DNA from: Candidatus Eiseniibacteriota bacterium
GTDB taxonomy: Bacteria > Eisenbacteria > RBG-16-71-46 > CAIMUX01
NCBI GenBank assembly: GCA_016712505.1
Contig: JADJQY010000004.1
Location: 558,001 to 622,000, forward strand
Direction of reading: 5' to 3'
DNA: 64,000 nucleotides
The position numbers were made by a program, and so were the translations under genes. Positions 26,567 through 35,681 of the stretch are shown here, piece after piece. The notes beneath the pieces are model-generated. The model made no database searches. It was not told the origin of the DNA and saw only the letters and a list, made by a program, of their open reading frames with translations. Position 1 is the stretch's first letter. Each line of letters begins with the position of its first letter.

Positions 26567-29020
26567 TCAGCGGAGCAGGAGGACGCGCTGTGCGCTCTGC
26601 TCCGCGCCGGTGGAGAGGCGAATGAAGTAGACGCCGGAGCGGAGGGCGCGCGCTGCATCGTCGCGGCCATCCCAGCGGTACTCATGCTCCCCGGCGGAGA
26701 GCTGCCCGAGGGCCTCGCGGCGCACCTCACGGCCGCTCAGGTCGAAGACACGGACCTCGATCGAGGCGGTCGAGGGAAGCGCGAAACGGACGGTGGTCTG
26801 CTCCCGGAAGGGGTTCGGTTCGGCAGTGCGAAGGGCAAGGCCGGGCAGCTCCCGCGGTTCACTCTCGACTCCGGCCGCGCCCGGAGGGGCGATTTCGAAG
26901 TCGTCGATGAACCAACCGATGCCGCCGCCGCCCGGCGGAATCGAAGAGCGGCTGCCGAAGCGGAAGCGGACCTTGATCTGGGTCCCGGCGTAGGCGGACA
27001 GATCGACTACCTCACGCTCCCAGTCGAAGGTGCCGGAGAAGACCGGCGTGCCGAGCACGAACGGTGCGATCGAGGCGGTGCCCCATTCATGCGAGTAGCC
27101 GTCGATCGGGGTGAGCTGCACCCATGAGGTTCCGCCGTTGGTGGAGAGTTCGATCACCCCGCCGTCGGCCGCGGTGGTCGGGTCGAAGGTCTCGGCGTCC
27201 ATGGTGTGCCAGAACGAGAGGCGGGAGTCCGGAAGCGGGATGATGGTCGGCGAGATGAGCGACGCATTGATCCTCTGGGTGTAGTTACCGCCCCCCTCGG
27301 CGCCGCACTTCCAGGAGTACTGGCCGCCGTCGGTGTGGTTGCGCTCGGTGGTCCGATGCCAGGCATCGTTCCACCCCACGGTGGCGACGCTGTGGGTCCA
27401 GGGATCCTCGCCCGCCTCCATGTCGTCCTCGAACGACTCCGGTACCTGCGCAGCCTGCAACGCGCGGAAGGCGTTGATGCGACCGAAGCCCATGTACTGA
27501 TCCCAGCCGGGAGTGTCCTCGCTCGGCGGACCGACCTGGTCCTCGGCAGTCGACTCCAGGATGGCGCGCACTTCCAGTGCCGTGAGCCCAGGGTTGGCGC
27601 TCCAGATGAGGGCGCAGACCCCGGCCGCCAGCGGCGTGGCCGAAGAGGTGCCGTTGAAGGTGGTGACGTAGTTGTTGCCCGAGTAACCCACCCCGCCGGT
27701 CCGATCGGTGGTGTAGATCTTCACCCCCGGAGCAACGACATCGACCTCCGGGCCGAAGTTCGAGCCCCAGAAGTTCTCTCCGTCGCAGGAACTGGGGCTC
27801 TTGCGCTGATCGCACGGACTGCTCGCTCCGACCGCGACCGTCTCGGGGTACTTGGCTGGATAGCTGACCGGACCGTTGTCGTTGCCGGTGGCGAAGCACA
27901 TGACGCAATCGCTGGCCGCACCGTTGACGATCGCCGCCTGCACCGCGGTGAAGTCGCCTTGCGACATGCGCCAGGAGCAGCTCATCACCAGGCCGTCGAA
28001 ATCGGCCCGGCGGCTGGCGGCGTAGTTGATCGCGTCGGCGCGGTTGGCGTTCTGTCCGCTGGAGAGATTGATCCGCAGCGGCATGAGCCGGCACTGCGGC
28101 GCGATGCCGGAGACCCCCTTGGCGTTGTCCTGCACCGCGGCCGCGATGCCGCTGCAGGCCGTCCCGTGATCGCCGTCATCGTCGGGCGAGCTGTCGTTCG
28201 GATCGCCGAAGTCCCAGTCGTCGCCGTTGCGCGGAAGCAGGTTGGGCGCCAGGTCCTCGTGGACCAGGTCCATCCCGGTGTCGATGATCGCCACGATGAC
28301 GTTGGGGCTCCCCTTGTGCAGGTCCCAGGCATCCACCGCCTGCACGTCGGCCCCGGCGGTCCAGCCGCCCTGCTGCGCGGTGTTTCGCTCCGACCACTGA
28401 TTGACGAAGAGCGGGTCGTTGGGAACGTGGAGCGCATCGTCGTAGCACATGTAGACCGGCTCGGCGAAGCGGATCTCCGGCCGCTGGTACCACTCACGGA
28501 TGGCGGCGAAGAGGTCGGAGCCGGTCGGGGACGAAATCTTGTAGTAGCCGGGGGTCCAGTAGTCTTCGAGTACGGTGCTTCCGGCGGCCGCGATCCGCGC
28601 GCGACAGGCCGCGTCATCCAGGCCGGAGACGAACTGCACCGTGAGCTGGCCCGGCACGTAGTACTTGGTGAATCCTTCATGGTCGCGCACCGCCGGGGCC
28701 GCGCCCTGCAACTCGACCCGCGCTGCCAGCCGCGACGCCACCAGCTCGGCGGACTCGGACTCGGCCACGCGATAGACCGCGGTACGGTGGATCGCGTCGA
28801 AACCACGGGTCTCCGTCAACCGCTCGCGGGCCGCCAGGGCGGCCCGCTCCTCGGCCGGAACGCCGGGAGCGAAGAGCAGCAGCACCTCATCCCCGGTCGG
28901 CGACAGGGACCAGTCCTTGCCGAAGAGCGCGTCGTGCCAGGTGCGGGTCTCCGCCCAGGTGGGAGAGGCGAACGCGAGCAGGGAGCCGAGTACGAGGGGA
29001 GCGAGTTGTCGAGTGCGCAC
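26567..29020 (-). CDS. Secreted subtilisin-like (S8) serine protease with FlgD-like tail
   Basis: The protein has 817 residues: a signal peptide (LAPLVLGSLLAFASPTWA), a prodomain, then an S8 catalytic domain. The triad is Asp247 (VAIIDTGMD), His285 (GDHGTACSGIAA) and Ser459 (FNGTSSATPLAAG), with oxyanion Asn380 in FATGNDNG. A jelly-roll-like region (about 600-725) precedes an 85-residue C-terminal sandwich (AEPNPFREQTTVRFALP, VFDLSGREV, LRSGVYFIRL). That tail resembles those of T9SS-type cargo and matches the HAF protein tail. I chose the GTG at 29020, which follows AGGAGG by 4 nt. All catalytic residues are intact, so activity is likely. Confidence 0.93.
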   Translation of the reverse strand: MRTRQLAPLVLGSLLAFASPTWAETRTWHDALFGKDWSLSPTGDEVLLLFAPGVPAEERAALAARERLTETRGFDAIHRTAVYRVAESESAELVASRLAARVELQGAAPAVRDHEGFTKYYVPGQLTVQFVSGLDDAACRARIAAAGSTVLEDYWTPGYYKISSPTGSDLFAAIREWYQRPEIRFAEPVYMCYDDALHVPNDPLFVNQWSERNTAQQGGWTAGADVQAVDAWDLHKGSPNVIVAIIDTGMDLVHEDLAPNLLPRNGDDWDFGDPNDSSPDDDGDHGTACSGIAAAVQDNAKGVSGIAPQCRLMPLRINLSSGQNANRADAINYAASRRADFDGLVMSCSWRMSQGDFTAVQAAIVNGAASDCVMCFATGNDNGPVSYPAKYPETVAVGASSPCDQRKSPSSCDGENFWGSNFGPEVDVVAPGVKIYTTDRTGGVGYSGNNYVTTFNGTSSATPLAAGVCALIWSANPGLTALEVRAILESTAEDQVGPPSEDTPGWDQYMGFGRINAFRALQAAQVPESFEDDMEAGEDPWTHSVATVGWNDAWHRTTERNHTDGGQYSWKCGAEGGGNYTQRINASLISPTIIPLPDSRLSFWHTMDAETFDPTTAADGGVIELSTNGGTSWVQLTPIDGYSHEWGTASIAPFVLGTPVFSGTFDWEREVVDLSAYAGTQIKVRFRFGSRSSIPPGGGGIGWFIDDFEIAPPGAAGVESEPRELPGLALRTAEPNPFREQTTVRFALPSTASIEVRVFDLSGREVRREALGQLSAGEHEYRWDGRDDAARALRSGVYFIRLSTGAEQSAQRVLLLR

Positions 29021-29057
29021 GGAACCTCCTGTTTCGGTCCGCGAAGGACCGGTTGAC

Positions 29058-29795
29058 TCAGGCCGAGGGAGACTTGCCCAACGTCCCTTCCGCGACCAGG
29101 CGATTGGCGCGGTACAGGCTCTCGAAGGTGCCGGCGTCGGTCCACCACCCTTTGAGGTAGTCGAAGCGCATGGTCCCGCGCCGGATGTAGGCATTGTTGA
29201 CGTCGGTGATCTCGAGCTCGCCGCGCGACGACGGCTTCAGAGTCGAGATGATGTCGAAGACATTGGCGTCGTACATGTAGACGCCGGTCACGGCATGGTT
29301 GCTCTTCGGCACCTTCGGCTTCTCCTCGATCGCGACCACACGGTCGCCGTCGAGTTCGGCCACGCCGAATCGCTCCGGGTCTTCGACCTCCTTGAGAAGG
29401 ATGCGTGCTCCTTCGCCCTGGGCGCGGAACGCCTCGACGAACGGGGTGATGTCGTCTTCGATGATGTTGTCCCCGAGCACCACCACCATGCGTTCGCCCT
29501 CGGCGTAGTAGCGCGCGAGGCCCAGAGCCTCGGCGATGCCGCCTTCCCCTTCCTGGTAGACGTAGTCGATGTGGGAGAGGCCGAACGCCTTGCCGTTTCC
29601 GAGCAGGCGGAGGAAGTCGCCGGCATAGTTGCCGCCGGTCACGAGCAGGATGTCCTTGACCCCGGCCCGGACGAGGGTCTCGATCGGGTAGTAGATCATC
29701 GGTTTGTCGTAGACCGGGAGCAGATGCTTGTTGGTGATGGCGGTGAGCGGGAGCAATCGGCTCCCGAGCCCTCCGGCCAGAACGATGCCGCGCAT
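29058..29795 (-). CDS. Sugar-1-phosphate nucleotidyltransferase (RmlA-like, short form)
   Basis: The protein has 245 residues. The start MRGIVLAGGLGSRLLPLT carries the nucleotide-binding G-x-G-x-R loop. It is followed by NKHLLPVYDKPMIYYPIETL, EALGLARYYAEG and VVLGDNIIEDDI, and a KGWWTDAGTFESL tail typical of short glucose-1-phosphate thymidylyltransferases. It would form dTDP- or UDP-sugars for surface glycans. GGGGAGG lies 5 nt before the ATG at 29795, which overrides the longer open frame. A 136-bp gap separates it from the glycosyltransferase operon upstream. Confidence 0.9.
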   Translation of the reverse strand: MRGIVLAGGLGSRLLPLTAITNKHLLPVYDKPMIYYPIETLVRAGVKDILLVTGGNYAGDFLRLLGNGKAFGLSHIDYVYQEGEGGIAEALGLARYYAEGERMVVVLGDNIIEDDITPFVEAFRAQGEGARILLKEVEDPERFGVAELDGDRVVAIEEKPKVPKSNHAVTGVYMYDANVFDIISTLKPSSRGELEITDVNNAYIRRGTMRFDYLKGWWTDAGTFESLYRANRLVAEGTLGKSPSA

Positions 29796-29931
29796 GGAGA
29801 CCTCCCCGAAGATACCGGCCGACCCGGGCGGGTCGGAGCGATGGTCGCGGCACCGTACCGCCGACACGAACGCGACAACGATACCAAACCGGGGCGGAAT
29901 TGGAGAAGCGCCGCGCGGGGAAGGCCGGAAA

Positions 29932-30642
29932 TCAGCCCCCTCGGGGCCGCCAGGCGGCGTAGCGTCCCAGGCAACTCAGGATCTTCACGCTCGCCCCGAT
30001 GGTGCCGCGGACCGAACCGGTCACCTTGCTCTTCCCCGCCGCGCGGCGCCGGTAGCGCACCGGTATCTCCGCGCAGCGCAGCCCGGCGCGGGCCGCCTTG
30101 AGCTGCATCTCGACCGTCCAGCCGTAGTTGGTGTCTTCCATTTCGACCCGCCGGAGGCCACTCCAGGTGATGGCGCGGAAGGGCCCCAGATCGGTGAAGC
30201 GGACGCCGGTGCCGAGACGAATCAGGGTCGTGGCGAGCCAGTTGCCGAAGATGGCCTGGGGGAGCAACGCCCCGACCTCGTGCGCGCCGCGGGTGCGGGA
30301 GCCGATCACCAGGTCCGCCTGCCCGGCAAGGAGTGGGGCGAGCAGGAGCGGCAGCTCCGACGGATCGTCGCTGCCGTCGCCGTCCAGGAAGACCACGATG
30401 TCGGGGGGATCAGCCTCGAGCCGCGCCAACCCGGCGAGGCAGGCCTGGCCGTAGCCGCGCCGCGGTTCGTGCACCACGACCGCGCCGTGCGTCGCCGCCG
30501 CCTCCGCGGTCCGATCGCGCGATCCGTTGTCGGCCACGACCATCGTACGGAGGAGACCGCGCGGGATCGCGTCGAGCACTCCCCCGATCGCCGCCTCCTC
30601 GTCGAGGGCCGGCATCACCAGGTCGATGGTCGGAGAGGTCAT
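29932..30642 (-). CDS. Family 2 glycosyltransferase (polyprenyl-phosphate sugar transferase-like)
   Basis: The protein has 236 residues with a GT-A fold: DLVMPALDEEAAIGGVL, VVADNGSRDRTAEAA, VFLDGDGSDDPSELP (DxD-type) and FTDLGPFRAITW. This resembles DPM1/dolichyl- or undecaprenyl-phosphate glycosyltransferases, but without C-terminal membrane helices. The ATG overlaps the rsmA stop (ATGA). It is the last gene of the long surA-ftsEX operon. The acceptor and donor are unknown. Confidence 0.88.
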   Translation of the reverse strand: MTSPTIDLVMPALDEEAAIGGVLDAIPRGLLRTMVVADNGSRDRTAEAAATHGAVVVHEPRRGYGQACLAGLARLEADPPDIVVFLDGDGSDDPSELPLLLAPLLAGQADLVIGSRTRGAHEVGALLPQAIFGNWLATTLIRLGTGVRFTDLGPFRAITWSGLRRVEMEDTNYGWTVEMQLKAARAGLRCAEIPVRYRRRAAGKSKVTGSVRGTIGASVKILSCLGRYAAWRPRGG

Positions 30643-31580
30643 GCCTCGGACTCCGGCTCCGCCCCCCGGACGGCGATGGGAAGCCGCTCGAAGAGGCGAT
30701 CGGTGAGGCGGCCGAACTGCTCGATCGAGATCCGCTCGGCGCGCGCCCCCGGATCGAGCCCCAGTTCGAGCAGGACGGCGCGGATCGCCTCCTTGTCGCT
30801 CCCCAGGCCGTGGGCGAGTGCGTTCTCCAGCGTCTTCCGCCGCTGCCCGAAAGCGGCGCGCAGCACCCGCTCGAGGCGCGCGATCTCGCCCCGCCAGGGA
30901 GGCGGCTCGACGAAGCGGAGTTCGAGCACCATCGAATCGACCGCCGGTCGGGGCCAGAAGGCGGCCGGACCGACCCGCACCAGGGCGCGGCACTCGGCCT
31001 GCGCGCCGAGGAAGACGGTCAGGGAGCCGTACTCCTTTCCGCCGGGGGAGGCCAGGATCCGCTCCCCGACCTCGCGCTGGATCATCACCACGGCGCGACT
31101 GAATCGGTCGCGACGGCGTCCGGCCCACTCGAGGATCGGCGTGGTGATCGAGTACGGCAGATTGCCGAAGAGCGAGGCGCGCGGGGGGAGGGCCTCGAGC
31201 GGCACGGCGAGGACATCCTCGAAGCGGAGGGAGAGGCGACCGGCTCTGATCTCATCCCGGAACCGCTCCTCGAGAAGCGGCGCGACGGCGAGGTCCTTCT
31301 CGATGGCGAAGACCGTCGCTCCGGCGCGGAGCAGCGCGTGGGTGAGGGCTCCACCGCCGGGGCCGACCTCCACCACCACGTCGCCGGGGCGCACCGCCCC
31401 GCGCTCGACGATCAGCTCGATCAGTTGCTGGTCGAGCAGGAAGTTCTGCCCGAGGTGCTTGCGCGGGGAGACTGCGTGACGCGCGAGCCAGTACCGCTCG
31501 CTCCCCGGCTCGATCGGTTCGGGCGACGGCCGTTCGGCCTGGTCCGATCGCGCGCCGCGCTGTCGCCGGCGGTCGGTCAC
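30639..31580 (-). CDS. rsmA: 16S rRNA dimethyladenosine transferase RsmA/KsgA
   Basis: The enzyme dimethylates two adjacent adenines in helix 45 of 16S rRNA. It has the SAM loop VVEVGPGGGALT, the family start RKHLGQNFLLDQ, the catalytic motif NLPYSITTPIL, and the C-terminal helical domain (AAFGQRRKTLENAL). There is an unusual Arg/Pro-rich N-terminal extension of about 38 residues before the RKHLGQNF motif. The GTG start overlaps the tatD stop by 4 nt, and its own stop overlaps the glycosyltransferase start. Confidence 0.96.
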   Translation of the reverse strand: MTDRRRQRGARSDQAERPSPEPIEPGSERYWLARHAVSPRKHLGQNFLLDQQLIELIVERGAVRPGDVVVEVGPGGGALTHALLRAGATVFAIEKDLAVAPLLEERFRDEIRAGRLSLRFEDVLAVPLEALPPRASLFGNLPYSITTPILEWAGRRRDRFSRAVVMIQREVGERILASPGGKEYGSLTVFLGAQAECRALVRVGPAAFWPRPAVDSMVLELRFVEPPPWRGEIARLERVLRAAFGQRRKTLENALAHGLGSDKEAIRAVLLELGLDPGARAERISIEQFGRLTDRLFERLPIAVRGAEPESEA

Positions 31581-32371
31581 GCCTCGAGCCCGAAGAGGGC
31601 GCGCGCGGAGGCGTCGGTTCGTCGTTCAACCTCGTCGGCCCGGAGGCCGAGATACCCGGCCAGAGCGGCGGCGATCAGCGGGATGTTCGCCGGTTCGTTG
31701 CGATCGTTGCGCCGTGGGTGGGGCGTGAGGTACGGGCAATCGGTCTCGAGCACGAAGATCTCCGGACCACAAGCCTCGGCGATGGCCGCGAGCAACGGTC
31801 CGCTCTTCTTTGGTGCATAGGTGATCGCGCCGCCGATGCCGAGCTTGAAACCGAGCGCGTGGGCCTGCTTCGCCACCTCGAGGTCGCCGGAGAAGCAGTG
31901 GAGCACCCCTCGCACCTCGCCCCGCCCCTCGTCCTCCAGAATGCCGAGGACATCCTGGTGCGCCGATTCGCCATCCGGCTTCTGGCGGGAGTGCACGACG
32001 AGTGGCTTGCCATGCTCCCGCGCCAGCGCCACCTGACGACGGAAGAAGCGTCGTTGCAGGTCGTAAGGAGCGTAGTCGCGGAAGTAGTCGAGGCCGGTCT
32101 CCCCCACTGCGCAGATCTGCGGATCGGTGAGCGCGGAGGAGAGCGTCTCCAGTTCGTCCATGGTGGCGCGGGCGACATCGTGGGGGTGGATCCCCACCGT
32201 GCCGAAGATGCGCGGGTCGGAGTGGATCAATGCGGACGCACGGGGCCACCCCTCGACATCGATGTTCACCTCCAGGAGGGTGTGAACCCCCGCGTCGAAG
32301 GCGCGTTGCAGCACGGCGGCGCGGTCGTGGTCGAAGGCCCGGCTGTGGACGTGGGCGTGGGTGTCGATCAC
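31577..32371 (-). CDS. tatD: TatD family metal-dependent hydrolase
   Basis: A TIM-barrel deoxyribonuclease-type hydrolase of 264 residues. Metal ligands are visible in DTHAHVHS, VGETGLDYFRDY, VVHSRQK, LHCFSGD and LETDCPYLTPHP. Proteins of this family act as 3'-5' DNases or on D-amino acyl substrates. It is coupled by GTGA overlaps to holB upstream and rsmA downstream, the common holB-tatD-rsmA order. Confidence 0.94.
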   Translation of the reverse strand: MIDTHAHVHSRAFDHDRAAVLQRAFDAGVHTLLEVNIDVEGWPRASALIHSDPRIFGTVGIHPHDVARATMDELETLSSALTDPQICAVGETGLDYFRDYAPYDLQRRFFRRQVALAREHGKPLVVHSRQKPDGESAHQDVLGILEDEGRGEVRGVLHCFSGDLEVAKQAHALGFKLGIGGAITYAPKKSGPLLAAIAEACGPEIFVLETDCPYLTPHPRRNDRNEPANIPLIAAALAGYLGLRADEVERRTDASARALFGLEA

Positions 32372-33567
32372 GGCCAGAGCTCGCCGGCCGAGGCGCCGGA
32401 ACCGATCCGGGCGAGCGCGGCGTGCAGGCTGAGTTCAGGGTTCACCCGATGCGCGAGGGCATCGGAAAACTCCTCCAGAAGCTCGATCCGACGACGCACT
32501 TCCTTGAGCGGCATACGCCGCGCCGCCTGTTCGATCTCTCCCGCGCGATCCGCATGCACCCAGCGGGCCGGGTCGACTCCGGAGCGCGCTGCCAGCAGAT
32601 CCCGGTGCCAGAGGAGAAGCAGTTCCACCGCGCGTTGACCAGTGGCGGCGTCGAGCGGGCCGCCGAAACGCGCGATCGCCTGTTCCACCGCTCGCGCATC
32701 GGAGAGCGGCGCAGAGACCAGCGGCACGATCCGGTCCCGCAGCTCGAGCAGCCCCTCGGAGAGCATCTCGATCGCCCTCCCCAGCGACCCGCCCGAGAGG
32801 TTGGCCAGGAGACGCGCCTCGCGCGGCGGGACAGCCAACTCCTGTTCGAGCAGGCCTGCGACCTCCTCCCGGGGCAAGGCCCGGACCCGCAGGCGCTGAC
32901 AGCGCGAGACCAGGGTCGGGAGCAGGCTCGCGGTGTCCTCCGCGGTAAGGAGCAGGAGGGTATCGGGCGGCGGCTCCTCGACCAGTTTCAGCGCCGACTG
33001 CCCGGCTTGCTCGGTCAGCCGCCCGGCGTCGAAGACGATCGCCACGCGCCGGGGTCCACTCACCCTCGATTTCGCCACTGCCTCCTTGAGTCCGCGGACC
33101 TGATCGATTCCGATCGAAGCGGTGGGCGAGGCCCCGAGCAGGCGGAAGCGGTCGGCGGCGTACTCCTCGACCAGACGCTGCCCCCGCTCGGCATCCTTCT
33201 CCTCTTCCTTGGTGGCCGGGTAGAGAAGCTGCAAGTCGGGGTGAGCCAGTCGTCGGGCCTGCTTGCAGTCGGGACACCGGCCACAGCCCTGAGGCTCGAC
33301 GGTACAGCCGTTGGGCTCGACGGTACAGCCGTTGGGCTCGACGGTACAGCCGTTGGGCTCGACGGTACAGAGCGCCATCTGCGCGATCGCGGTGGCCAGG
33401 CGACCGCGACCGGCGCCACGCGCGCCGAGGATGAGGTACGCGTGGGCGAGCGTGCCCGCCCGGAGGGCCCGCTCGACCCCTTCGAGCAGCGACGCCTGTC
33501 CTCGAATCGCTTCCACCACCCGTTCGGGAAGGGGGTGGCGCGGGGCCCCCGCCGCCGCCTTGCTCAT
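32368..33567 (-). CDS. holB: DNA polymerase III delta' subunit, with repeat-expanded zinc module
   Basis: This is a clamp-loader AAA+ subunit of 399 residues. It has AYLILGARGAGRGRLA (a modified P-loop), the zinc-binding module ending CGRCPDCK, RVAIVFDAGRLTEQAGQSAL, VEEPPPDTLLLLTAEDT (SRC region follows as LVSRCQRLRVR), and a helical C-terminal domain. The zinc module contains a heptapeptide repeat CTVEPNG three times plus CTVEPQG, encoded by a 21-bp DNA tandem repeat. E. coli-type delta' has a single loop there. The reading frame stays intact. It starts 25 nt after the EnvC-like gene and overlaps tatD. Confidence 0.92.
   Translation of the reverse strand: MSKAAAGAPRHPLPERVVEAIRGQASLLEGVERALRAGTLAHAYLILGARGAGRGRLATAIAQMALCTVEPNGCTVEPNGCTVEPNGCTVEPQGCGRCPDCKQARRLAHPDLQLLYPATKEEEKDAERGQRLVEEYAADRFRLLGASPTASIGIDQVRGLKEAVAKSRVSGPRRVAIVFDAGRLTEQAGQSALKLVEEPPPDTLLLLTAEDTASLLPTLVSRCQRLRVRALPREEVAGLLEQELAVPPREARLLANLSGGSLGRAIEMLSEGLLELRDRIVPLVSAPLSDARAVEQAIARFGGPLDAATGQRAVELLLLWHRDLLAARSGVDPARWVHADRAGEIEQAARRMPLKEVRRRIELLEEFSDALAHRVNPELSLHAALARIGSGASAGELWP
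33295..33369 (+). repeat. 21-bp tandem repeat inside holB
   Basis: Units start at 33295, 33316 and 33337, with a 12-nt partial copy at 33358; the core reads CTCGACGGTACAGCC. It encodes CTVEPNG repeats on the minus strand. Copies are identical at nucleotide level, so the expansion is recent. Confidence 0.95.
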
Positions 33568-33592
33568 CGGGATCCGCTCTCCGCCCGGGAGC

Positions 33593-34774
33593 TCATCGCA
33601 ACCAGTCCTTCGGATTCAGCGCCTGCTCCCCATGCCGCACTTCGAAGTGCAGACACGGCCCGCGGGTGGAATCGGTGTCGCCGACCTTGGCGATCACCTG
33701 CCCCGCGGTCACCGCGGCGCCCCGGGTCACCATCACTTCGGAGGTGTGGGCGTAGATCGTGTAGTACTCCCCGCCGTGATCGAGGATCACCGTGCTGCCG
33801 TAACCGGGAAGCCAGTCGACATACTCGACCTGGCCGGCCGCCACGGCGGTGATCGGGGTCCCGATCTCGGCCGCGATGGCGATCCCGTTCATCGGGGTGC
33901 GGGTCTTGTAGATGGGATGCACTTCGAATCCAAACGAGGCGAGGAGCTTTCCCTCGACCGGCCAGCTCAGGCGCCCCCGATTCGGTTCGAGACCGGGTCC
34001 GGTGGCCAGCCCGCTCTTCTTCTTCGCCTTCTGCTGCTCGGCCAGACGGGCGAGCATCTTCCGGATCGCCGCCTCCGCCCGCTCGAGTTCCTTGACCCGC
34101 GCCTCGTGATGCTGCCGCTCCTCCTTGACGTCCTGGAGCTTGGCCTGGGTCTCCCGTGCCTTCTGCGCCAGCCGTTCTTCTTCGCGACGCTTCTCCTCGG
34201 CCAGCAGTTCGAGTCCCCGCCGTCTCGAGTCGAGCACCGTCGCCTCTCGGCCGATCTTCTCCCGGGCCTGGCCCAGGGCGAGGAGATCGAGCCGGTCCTT
34301 CTGGATCATCCGGCCGAGGTGGGCGGCGCGGGCGAACAGCTCATTGAACGAGCGGGACGAGAAGAGCAGTTCCGGAGTGTAGACGTGGCGTGCCCGATGG
34401 TAGCGGCGCAGCCGCTCGCGCAGCCGATCGGCGGCACCTTCGGTCTGCAGGTGCATGTCGAGGTAGTCGGCCTGCCGCGAGGCCAGGTCGGCCCGAAGGG
34501 CGTTGTCCTGGGCCGAGAGTTCGGCCAGGTACTTTCGGGTCAGATCCTCGTCGCGGCGGAGCCGCTCGGAGTGCTTGGAGAGGTCGCGCTCCTTCGACTT
34601 CAGCGCTGCGATCTGCTTGCGGTTGGCATCGATCTCCCCCTTGAGCCGCGCCAGCTCCTTCTGCCGCGATTGCACCGAGTCGGCCTCCGCACCGCCCGCC
34701 ATCTGGCCGCCGACGAGCAGCAGGCACCCGACGCAGATCCAGATCCGAAGGGCGTGTCGCATTCGCCGAATCAT
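33593..34774 (-). CDS. envC: EnvC-like murein hydrolase activator (degenerate LytM/M23 domain)
   Basis: The protein has 393 residues: a signal peptide (ICVGCLLLVGGQMAGGAEA), a long coiled coil (about 33-250) and a C-terminal LytM domain. The metal site is lost. Where active M23 enzymes have HxxxD, this protein has MNGIA (Met295, Ala299), and the HxH is CLH (Cys374, His376); YAH (His343) remains. Such non-catalytic LytM proteins with coiled coils (EnvC, NlpD) activate amidases, and EnvC is gated by FtsEX. The gene begins immediately after the ftsX stop (TAG-ATG), matching that partnership. The amidase target is not in the window. Confidence 0.88.
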   Translation of the reverse strand: MIRRMRHALRIWICVGCLLLVGGQMAGGAEADSVQSRQKELARLKGEIDANRKQIAALKSKERDLSKHSERLRRDEDLTRKYLAELSAQDNALRADLASRQADYLDMHLQTEGAADRLRERLRRYHRARHVYTPELLFSSRSFNELFARAAHLGRMIQKDRLDLLALGQAREKIGREATVLDSRRRGLELLAEEKRREEERLAQKARETQAKLQDVKEERQHHEARVKELERAEAAIRKMLARLAEQQKAKKKSGLATGPGLEPNRGRLSWPVEGKLLASFGFEVHPIYKTRTPMNGIAIAAEIGTPITAVAAGQVEYVDWLPGYGSTVILDHGGEYYTIYAHTSEVMVTRGAAVTAGQVIAKVGDTDSTRGPCLHFEVRHGEQALNPKDWLR

Positions 34775-35668
34775 CTAGCGCACCACCTCCTGGCGATCCT
34801 GTTCGACCCCGTGCAGCGCCGGTTCGATCGCCAGGAGCGCGGCGATCAGGCCGAAGACCACCGAGCCGAGTAGAAAGAGCGCGATCTGGCTCGGGGGGAG
34901 ATAGGCGAATCCGGGCAGCCAGCTCGAGAGCGCGGCCCGGGCGCCGAAGAGCAGGAGCAGCGCCAGTCCCCCGGAGAGGAGGCACTGCAGCGCCCCGAGG
35001 ACCAGGAACGGGGAACGGATGAATCGATTGGTTGCGCCGACCACCTTGAGGATGCGAATCGTTTCCCGCCGACCGAGGAAGACGAGCTTGAGGGTGGTGA
35101 AGAGCACCAGACCGACGGCCAGCGCCGAGAGGAACCCGACGGCGAGATTCGCCACCCGCAGACGCCGCAGCCCCTGGTCGAGGGCGTCGATCCACTCGTC
35201 ACCGAAGACGGCATCCTCGACATCGTCGTAGTTGAGCATCTCGGCCGCCAGACGCTGGGTCGCGCCGGGCTGCGCGGCCGCCGCCGAGGTGAGCGAGACG
35301 ACCAAGGTGTTCGGCAAGGGGTTCTCGCCCAGGGCATCGTTGACCGAGAGGCCACCGAGATCCTGCTCCAGCGAGAGGAGCGCCTCTTCGCGCGACACGA
35401 AGCGGACCTCGCCGACTTCGCCGAATCCGGCAAACAGCTCCTGCAGCTCGCGAGCCCGGAGATCGCTCACGCCGTCGGCGAGGAAGACGGTGATTCCCTC
35501 GCGAGCCGAGAGCTGACCAGACCAGGCCACCACGTTGTGGGTCACGAGCAGCACCAGCGCGAACAGGAACAGGACCGCGGAAAGCGCGACGATCGAGGCG
35601 AGGGAGGTTCCGCGCCCCCGCCAGAGGTACTCCCAGGCTTCAGTGAGAAAGAAACGAAACTGCTGCAC
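34775..35668 (-). CDS. ftsX: Cell division protein FtsX
   Basis: This is a permease-like subunit with four transmembrane helices. The first is IVALSAVLFLFALVLLV; then comes an extracellular domain (EGITVFLADGVSD, FGEVGEVRFVSREEAL, NPLPNTLVVSL) and three C-terminal helices with RRETIRILKVVGATNRFIR, the coupling helix. I chose the GTG at 35668 because AGGAG lies 6 nt upstream; the frame extends 12 codons more. FtsX transmits ATPase state from FtsE to the EnvC-like activator encoded next. Confidence 0.94.
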   Translation of the reverse strand: MQQFRFFLTEAWEYLWRGRGTSLASIVALSAVLFLFALVLLVTHNVVAWSGQLSAREGITVFLADGVSDLRARELQELFAGFGEVGEVRFVSREEALLSLEQDLGGLSVNDALGENPLPNTLVVSLTSAAAAQPGATQRLAAEMLNYDDVEDAVFGDEWIDALDQGLRRLRVANLAVGFLSALAVGLVLFTTLKLVFLGRRETIRILKVVGATNRFIRSPFLVLGALQCLLSGGLALLLLFGARAALSSWLPGFAYLPPSQIALFLLGSVVFGLIAALLAIEPALHGVEQDRQEVVR

Positions 35669-35681
35669 GCACCACTCCTGC

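Noticed and set aside
33593..34774. Active M23 metallopeptidase
   Set aside because: Two zinc ligands (HxxxD) and the first HxH histidine are replaced by Met, Ala and Cys, so hydrolytic activity is not expected.
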